This document shows, in pieces, positions 58,756-64,000 of a stretch of DNA of 64,000 nucleotides. Both the position numbers and the translations under genes were made by a program. The DNA comes from Mantamonas sphyraenae (Eukaryota > CRuMs > Mantamonadidae): positions 310,001 to 374,000 of the forward strand of contig JAPMXV010000052.1 in the NCBI GenBank assembly GCA_026936335.1, given 5' to 3'. The number at the start of each line of letters is the position of its first letter. Position 1 is the first letter of the stretch. The notes beneath the pieces were generated by a model, which worked only from the letters and a program-made list of their open reading frames with translations, was not told the DNA's origin and searched no databases.

Positions 58756-59145
58756 TCATTGTGCTTCGCCTGTGCTGGTGGTCAGATTGAGGCCATGCCA
58801 TTGACTGACATAGTCTTTGAGGACGGCGTTGACCATGCGGTGTTGCTTGACGCGAGGCACGCCGGAAAACTGTGCGCTGGCGACGTGGATACGAAACATG
58901 GAGCCGCATCCGCCGCTGACATCCTCCACTTGGACCTCTGTGGCGTCAAAGTGGTCCTGCAGAAGCGCGTGGATCTCTGCCTCGAGGGAGGAAGGGCCGT
59001 CGGCGAGAAGTGTTGCGGACGTGGTCCACAAGCTGGCCGAGAGGGGGGAGAGGGTAGAGGCAGAGGTGAGATCGAGGGCACACAGGGATGACCTAAGTAC
59101 AGAAGTGGCCGGTAAGGGGACGGAAGAGACGGCACGGGAGAACAT
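58756..59145 (-). CDS. BOLA3: BolA-like protein, mitochondrial
   Basis: A single exon of 129 residues. The first 45 or so are Ser/Leu/Thr-rich with few acidic residues, as in a mitochondrial targeting sequence. The BolA core is unmistakable: EAEIHALLQDHFDATEVQVEDVSGGCG with FRIHVASAQF and VKQHRMVNAVLKDYV...WHGLNLTT. The Cys in GGCG and the His in KQHRMVN fit BOLA3, which works with glutaredoxin 5 and NFU1 to pass iron-sulfur clusters to enzymes such as lipoate synthase. The length is normal. It is divergent from the CBS gene (72 bp). Confidence 0.93.
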   Translation of the reverse strand: MFSRAVSSVPLPATSVLRSSLCALDLTSASTLSPLSASLWTTSATLLADGPSSLEAEIHALLQDHFDATEVQVEDVSGGCGSMFRIHVASAQFSGVPRVKQHRMVNAVLKDYVSQWHGLNLTTSTGEAQ

Positions 59146-59217
59146 GGGCCGAGGAGGTGGTGATGTTTGCGTGGGCGGACATTCGCGCGGGGCGTGCCAC
59201 CCGAATTTCGCAAAGAC

Positions 59218-60552
59218 ATGTCTTCGACAAGCACTGGAATCAAGGAGTGGATGGAAGGACTGACTGTGGCGGACCTGCCGCTGCCGGAGAAGGACATCCT
59301 GGTGGTGTACCCGGAGGAGACCGTGCAGAAAGTGATTACGTCGTTGTTTGAGAACGGTGTGCTGAGCCTGCCGGTGGTGAAGAGCGAGGATGACCACACG
59401 GTGTTGGGCATGATCGATCGCCGTGACCTGAGCGACTTTCTGGTGGCGTGTGTGGACAAGGCGGCCGACGGCAAGGACGCGCGCAGCATCAACCCGCAGG
59501 CGGTGTCGACCCACTTTTTCACTGAGACGGCCGAGTCCCTGATGAGTAGGTTGAGCGAACATGAATTGCAGTGGCCCGTGCGCACACAGAACGATGCATG
59601 CGTGTGGCAGGGATGCAGTGGGCCATGGTGCGGGCGATGGAAACACCTGTAGAGCCGTGAAGCGGACCGGAAAGCACGCGTGAAGATTCGCGAAGATTTC
59701 CCTCTTTGTGCTGAAGAGTCCCCAGACAGCTGACACAACGGGGCCAACAGACTTTTCGGAGCGGGACCCGCTGGAAACGGTGCAGATGGACACTCCCATG
59801 CTGGATGTGGTGGACAAGCTGGCTAGCGGCGTGCACCGTGTGGCCGTTGTGGATGACGACAACAAACTGGTTTCTGTGTGCTCCCAGAGCGCCATGATCC
59901 ACTTCCTGAGCAAGAACATGAAGGAACTGGGCGAATTGGCCGACAGCACCGTGGACGAGCTCAAGATTGGTCACATTGGCGACGTCTTTGTGGTGGAGAA
60001 CACCGAGACGGCCATCAATGCCTTCCGCATGCTGAAGGACAAGGGGTAGGTCTCACGCGGGCAGATGGTGCATGGGGACTGGGAGGATATGTGGGAAGCA
60101 CGATAGGGATGGTGGTGGGAGGGAGTGGGATCCCAAAGGGGGTGAGCGTTTGATTGGGCGTAGACTGACTCGCGCAAGCACACACGCATGCACGCACACG
60201 CACACACACATTGGCCGGTCACACACATAGCATTTCGTCGATTGGCCTGACGGACGAGAACGGCATCCTGCTGGGTGCTGTGGGATCGTCGGACTTGAAG
60301 GGCATCATCCCCAACTACGACGTGACGCCGATCCTGCTGAACGTGCAGAAGTACGTGAACATGATCAAGTCGTGGAGTGTGGAGGACATGGCCCCGAGCG
60401 TAGACTGTACGACGTCGACGAAGCTGTCGCGTGTGATCATGAAGCTGGAGGCCACCAACGTGCACCGTCTGTTTGTGATTGACGCCAAGATGCAGCCCAT
60501 CGGACTGATCTCGCTTACCGACGTGATCAAAGCTGTCAAGAACAACCTGTGA
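59218..60552 (+). CDS. Four-CBS-domain protein, AMPK-gamma-like
   Basis: Exons 59218-59545, 59751-60045 and 60231-60552 give 314 residues. The introns begin GTAGGT and contain CTGAC, and their placement restores the CBS fold. Four CBS motifs are visible: VQKVITSLFENGVLSLPVV, MLDVVDKLASGVHRVAVVDD, AINAFRMLKDKGISSIGLTDENG and LSRVIMKLEATNVHRLFVID. This tandem Bateman arrangement and the DRRDLSDFL and SLTDVIKAVKNNL segments match the gamma (SNF4) subunit of AMP-activated kinase, which senses AMP/ATP. The adenylate-contacting residues have not been checked one by one, so another CBS-pair protein remains possible. No kinase or beta subunit lies in the window. Confidence 0.8.
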
Positions 60553-60657
60553 GCGGCCTAGTTGAGGTTGGCAGGTGTGAGGGTTGGATGCACACACACA
60601 CAATGAAAACCACAGCAGCGCGCCACGCTGCAAGCAAAAAAGCCACCAAACGCGCGG

Positions 60658-61657
60658 ATGAGCATCGAGGCAGAGGGGCCGCTGGACATTGTGCGCGTGT
60701 TTGCGGGCCTGTTTGTGCATGCCACTCAGATGTACCTCAAGGTGAACGAGGAGGAGCTGACCAAGAGCCGAAAGACTCGGATCCCAAAGGAGATGGACAA
60801 GTGGCTGGTAGAGATGCTGCCGCAATGGTTGGAGGGAGTTGGACTGGCTGAGGATGCGCTGAGTGCAGACGAGGTGCACCAGTGGTACACAGAGAACTCC
60901 GAAGGTGGGTTGTGCAGGATGTGTGAGCTGGTGCGGGGAGCAGGACGGATTTGGCGCCAAAAACGTCAGGGCCGGGCGCTGACACGGAGCCGCAGAGGTG
61001 GAGATGGTGTTGAACAGCACAGCAGAGGAGGCAGACATGGTGAACGAAGTGGAAGTGGAGGATGCAACCCTTGAAGAGGAGGACAATGACGATGCAGAGG
61101 AGCAGGGAGAGGACAGCGAGTTGGCGGCGGCGGTGGCGAGTGCCAAGGAGAAGCTTAGGAAGCGGGCGGCTCGTGTGGAAGCCAGCAGGAAGGAGGTTGT
61201 GGAGCAGCATACAAACACAGTGCGGGTGGCGCTGGAGGAGCAGCAGGCTCTGTTTGCAGAGTATATGCGGCAGCTGGCCGAGAGCGTGGCCACCGATCCG
61301 GAGCTGAGCGCACACGTCGAGGAAGCCAGCACGGCAGGCAACCGCAAGGGCAAGGGCAACCAGTTGCACAGGGTGATTGGAAACGTCCTCAAGACTGTCC
61401 AGCAGCTGGACGACGATGTGGAGAGCAACCTGGCCAAGACCAGCGACACAGTGGCCGCCGTCAAGGAACTGGTGCGCCAAAGCAAGGCCGAAAAGGCACA
61501 GGAGCGTGTCAAGGCCTCCAAAAAGGCAGCCAAATGGGCTGTGGACGACACGCCGGACGCAGACACACAGGCAACGCAGTCGGGCAAGCTTGTGTCCAGG
61601 AGCAACATTGTGCAGAAGATCACGCGCACCAAACCGTACGGCCGGACCAAGAAATGA
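60658..61657 (+). CDS. Unrecognised acidic/coiled-coil protein
   Basis: Exons 60658-60904 and 60996-61657 (intron 60905-60995, GTGGGT...CTGACAC...CAG) give 302 residues. I do not recognise the family. Residues 1-83 form a compact domain (DIVRVFAGLFVHATQMYLKV, EMDKWLVEMLPQWLEGVG). An acidic stretch (EEEDNDDAEEQGED) follows, then about 150 residues with heptad-like coiled coil (KEKLRKRAARVEASRKEVV onward). The end is basic (KITRTKPYGRTKK). There is no signal peptide or membrane helix. Codon use and the host-type intron indicate a genuine gene. A coiled-coil structural or nuclear protein is plausible, but nothing more can be said. Confidence 0.65.
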
Positions 61658-61726
61658 TGGAGGGGGTGAGGGGGTGAGGTGAGGGGGGGTTCAAGGGGAA
61701 CAACAGCAGACATTGTTCATCGTGAT

Positions 61727-64000
61727 TCAGCCTCGCGCCTTCCACCACGTGCGTAGCGACTGCAGGAGAGCCACATCATCCTTGTCATCGTCGTCATCGT
61801 CGTTGTCGTCCTGGGCTAGCGAAGTGAGCAAGACGGCGAGGTCTTGCTGTCGCTGTCGCAGGCGGAGGGTGTGGGACATGGCGTAGGCCTGGTGCAGGAC
61901 CTCGTTGGGCAAACCGGCCATTTTGGCAACGGTGGTACCAAAGCTGTGTGGACACACACCGGGTGCAAGTTTGTAGAGAAAGGTGACAGTCTGCATGCGC
62001 ATGGCCGAGTCCTCTTCCTCCTGGTCCTGTTCCTGGGGATCATCTTGCAGGTAGGACACGTGGTAGTTTGCCACGCGGCCGGGATACTCCTCCTCCAGTG
62101 CGGCCAGCAACGGGTAATGGGTAACAAAGAGGGTGGCGCAGCCCAGGTCGCGGATCATGTGCTGTGCGTAGGCGTAGGCGATGGCTGTGCCATCGTGTGT
62201 GGATGTGCCCCGCCCCAGTTCGTCCAGGATGACCAGGGAGCGCTCTGTGGCCTGGCTGGCAATGTTGGACGCCTCTGCAAGCTCCACCATGAAAGTGCTC
62301 TGGCCACGTGCCAAGTCGTCCGAGGCACCCATGCGCACAAAGACGCCATCAAAGACGCCGAGCTCAGCACTTGAGGCGGGCACAAACGAGCCAATTTGGG
62401 CCATGACCACCAGCAAACCAACCATGCGGATGTATGAGCTCTTGCCACCCATGTTGGGCCCCGTGATGAGGCGGAACTGTTCGCCGTCGGCGTCGTCCAT
62501 GCACATGTGGACGTCGTTGGGCACAAAGGGCGTGGTGAGCACACTCTCGATGACAGGGTGCCTCCCGTCGCGGATGACCAGCTTGCGCTCGTCCACCATC
62601 GTGGGACGCACGTAGCCATTCTCCGAAGCGACGTGGGCCAGTGAAAACAAACAGTCCAGGTTGGCCAGGCACAGGCAGATCTCACGGAACAGGTGGTAGT
62701 TCTGTGCAAACTCGCTGATGAGGTCGTCCCACGCCTGTTTGCAGGCCAGCATGAGTTTCTCCTTGTGCACTTCGCGCCGTTTGACCAGTTTGCTGATCAG
62801 CGGGCTGTGGAACCGATGTAGCCGCTTGGTGGCACCGACCTTGAGCCAGTCCTTGGGGATGCGAGGCAACTGCATTTTGGTCACTTCGACCAAGTATTCG
62901 TCCAGGAGCACGGTGCGGTATTGCAGATCAGGCAATCCCACAATCTCGCGCACCTCGTCCAGGTGCTCGTCCAGCGCTTGTTCGCACTCGGCAATGCCTG
63001 CCAGCTGTGTCTGCACCTCGGAAAGCTCCAGGTTGTGTCGGAAGAGGTCCTGCATCTTGTCCTGGCGCGCTGCATGGCTATCGAATCGTGTGAGGTACTC
63101 GCGCGCCAATTTGACAGCCTCTGGGTTCGCTCGGATGATTGTGGTCAACAGGCTGCTCTGGATGCCACTGCCGTTGTTGTTGTGCCGCATGCTGCCAGAC
63201 ACCTGCTCCAGTCTGTTTCCGATGTCGGCAAAGGTTTCAAGCAGCGTGAGAAACTCGCTGGGCGTCGATTTGCGATAAAAGGCGTTTGCCAGGCTGCGTT
63301 CCAGGTCCAACTTGTTGGATTGCAACATGGCCTGCAGCGCATGGAAGCGCGAGTCGCTGTCCATCTTTGTGCAGATTTCGCTGACTGCGTCGAGGCGCTC
63401 GTTTATGCGAGACTTGTCGATGAGGGGTCGCGTGACCCATCGCCGCAGCTGCCGCGCACCATAAGGCGTGCATGTGTGGTCCAGCTTCCATAGCAGCGAG
63501 CCGTACGTGTTTGCCGAGCTGCTGGAGGATACGCTGAGCCACGAGCCGGTGCTCCAGTTGCTCCTGTCTGTGCTCTGCACGATCTCCAGATTGTACAAGG
63601 TATTTGCGTTGAATTTCATCGCCGCGGCGTCGGTGAGACAGGAAAGATTGCTGCTCAAACGCAGGATGGCCTCCAGGTCGAAGCGCTGCAGGTATTGGAT
63701 GAGGACGTGAAAGCAGCCCAACACCGCCGCAGGCAGGTGCATCACGTCGACTACAGACGGCCCTTGCTGGCTGCTTCCCGCAGCGTCATTGTCATCTTCC
63801 TCACCGTCAGCTTCGCGGAAAAAGGCCAGCACGCGCGAATGGCCTGAACCGTCGCGAAAGTCGCTGGATGGCACGGGATGACGCTGCACAGCGGCACGGT
63901 CAAAGCCTCCTGGGGCGTTCTTTGCACGCAGCACGGCTGCGTCCAAACACTTGCTTGTCTGTACACTGAGATTATCAGCCACAAGAAGCTCGCTGATCTC
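61727..64000 (-). CDS. MSH3: DNA mismatch-repair protein MSH3 (partial, 5' end off window)
   Basis: The open frame runs from the stop at 61727 to the right edge without an intron, about 757 residues of the C-terminal two thirds. It shows the MutS lever and clamp regions (SLLWKLDHTCTPYGARQLRRWVTRPL), KDWLKVGATKRLHRFHSP, and the ATPase: Walker A GPNMGGKSSYIRMVG, the ABC signature region RGQSTFMVEL, Walker B VILDELGRGTSTHDG and the switch THYPLLAALEE. The sequence between lever and ATPase and the preserved GKSSYI favour MSH3 over MSH2 or MSH6. MSH3 pairs with MSH2 as MutS-beta to repair insertion/deletion loops. The C-terminal tail has a poly-Asp run (DDNDDDDDD). The track rich in AGC repeats elsewhere would be natural MutS-beta substrates. 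Confidence 0.95.
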   Translation of the reverse strand, partial: EISELLVADNLSVQTSKCLDAAVLRAKNAPGGFDRAAVQRHPVPSSDFRDGSGHSRVLAFFREADGEEDDNDAAGSSQQGPSVVDVMHLPAAVLGCFHVLIQYLQRFDLEAILRLSSNLSCLTDAAAMKFNANTLYNLEIVQSTDRSNWSTGSWLSVSSSSSANTYGSLLWKLDHTCTPYGARQLRRWVTRPLIDKSRINERLDAVSEICTKMDSDSRFHALQAMLQSNKLDLERSLANAFYRKSTPSEFLTLLETFADIGNRLEQVSGSMRHNNNGSGIQSSLLTTIIRANPEAVKLAREYLTRFDSHAARQDKMQDLFRHNLELSEVQTQLAGIAECEQALDEHLDEVREIVGLPDLQYRTVLLDEYLVEVTKMQLPRIPKDWLKVGATKRLHRFHSPLISKLVKRREVHKEKLMLACKQAWDDLISEFAQNYHLFREICLCLANLDCLFSLAHVASENGYVRPTMVDERKLVIRDGRHPVIESVLTTPFVPNDVHMCMDDADGEQFRLITGPNMGGKSSYIRMVGLLVVMAQIGSFVPASSAELGVFDGVFVRMGASDDLARGQSTFMVELAEASNIASQATERSLVILDELGRGTSTHDGTAIAYAYAQHMIRDLGCATLFVTHYPLLAALEEEYPGRVANYHVSYLQDDPQEQDQEEEDSAMRMQTVTFLYKLAPGVCPHSFGTTVAKMAGLPNEVLHQAYAMSHTLRLRQRQQDLAVLLTSLAQDDNDDDDDDKDDVALLQSLRTWWKARG

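Noticed and set aside
61658-61726. G-rich GGTGAGG repeats after the coiled-coil gene as a regulatory or quadruplex element
   Set aside because: They are short, imperfect and confined to the 69-bp spacer. There is no evidence beyond base composition.

Overview
This window is nuclear DNA from a gene-dense, GC-rich unicellular eukaryote. About two dozen protein genes fill 64 kb. The evidence for a eukaryote is short spliceosomal introns (about 60-420 bp, GT-AG) and universally eukaryotic genes: FEN1, MSH3, XPO1, UVRAG, VPS54, BOLA3 and a four-CBS AMPK-gamma-like protein. A delta-tubulin gene suggests the cell builds basal bodies or flagella. I cannot name the species from sequence alone. Many introns carry a clear CTGAC branch-point motif upstream of the acceptor. 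Serine homopolymers coded by AGC runs are common. No tRNA, rRNA, CRISPR array or prokaryotic operon was seen.

Layout. 1-12.4 kb: the 3' part of a multi-spanning protein with degenerate nucleotide-cyclase-like domains (-), an ankyrin protein (+), a TMEM181-like GOST-family membrane protein (-), FEN1 (+) and UVRAG (+). 12.4-23.4 kb: two paralogous LCCL-repeat genes in convergent orientation. The second is cut by a 6.6-kb mobile element (16355-22980) flanked by TA dinucleotides. The element carries a small HTH transposase-like ORF and a spliced protein of about 1,936 residues. That protein ends in a Fanzor/TnpB-like RuvC nuclease core and begins with a zinc-finger plus cysteine-peptidase-like region. 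This is the most unusual object in the window. 23.5-34.2 kb: delta-tubulin, an M1 aminopeptidase, exportin-1 and a PAPS-transporter-like SLC35B. 34.2-52.1 kb: two VPS54-like genes flank an F-BAR/two-SH3 gene, followed by a very large bacterial-type alpha-2-macroglobulin homologue that appears to lack the thioester motif. 52.3-64 kb: a BTB-BACK-MATH protein, an ankyrin/OTU deubiquitinase, an SLC17-type transporter, BOLA3, the CBS protein, an unrecognised coiled-coil protein and MSH3 (running off the right edge).

Genes are packed almost without spacers. Five convergent pairs end within about 20 bp of each other or overlap, divergent starts can be 61-93 bp apart, and one stop/start pair overlaps as TGATG. 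Several otherwise intact genes contain a single reading-frame break. I interpret most of these as assembly indels, but mini-introns or recoding cannot be excluded. Endosome-to-Golgi trafficking and autophagy genes (two VPS54, F-BAR, UVRAG) and ubiquitin-linked genes (OTU, BTB-BACK-MATH, the element's peptidase-like domain) recur, but nothing shows that neighbours are co-regulated.
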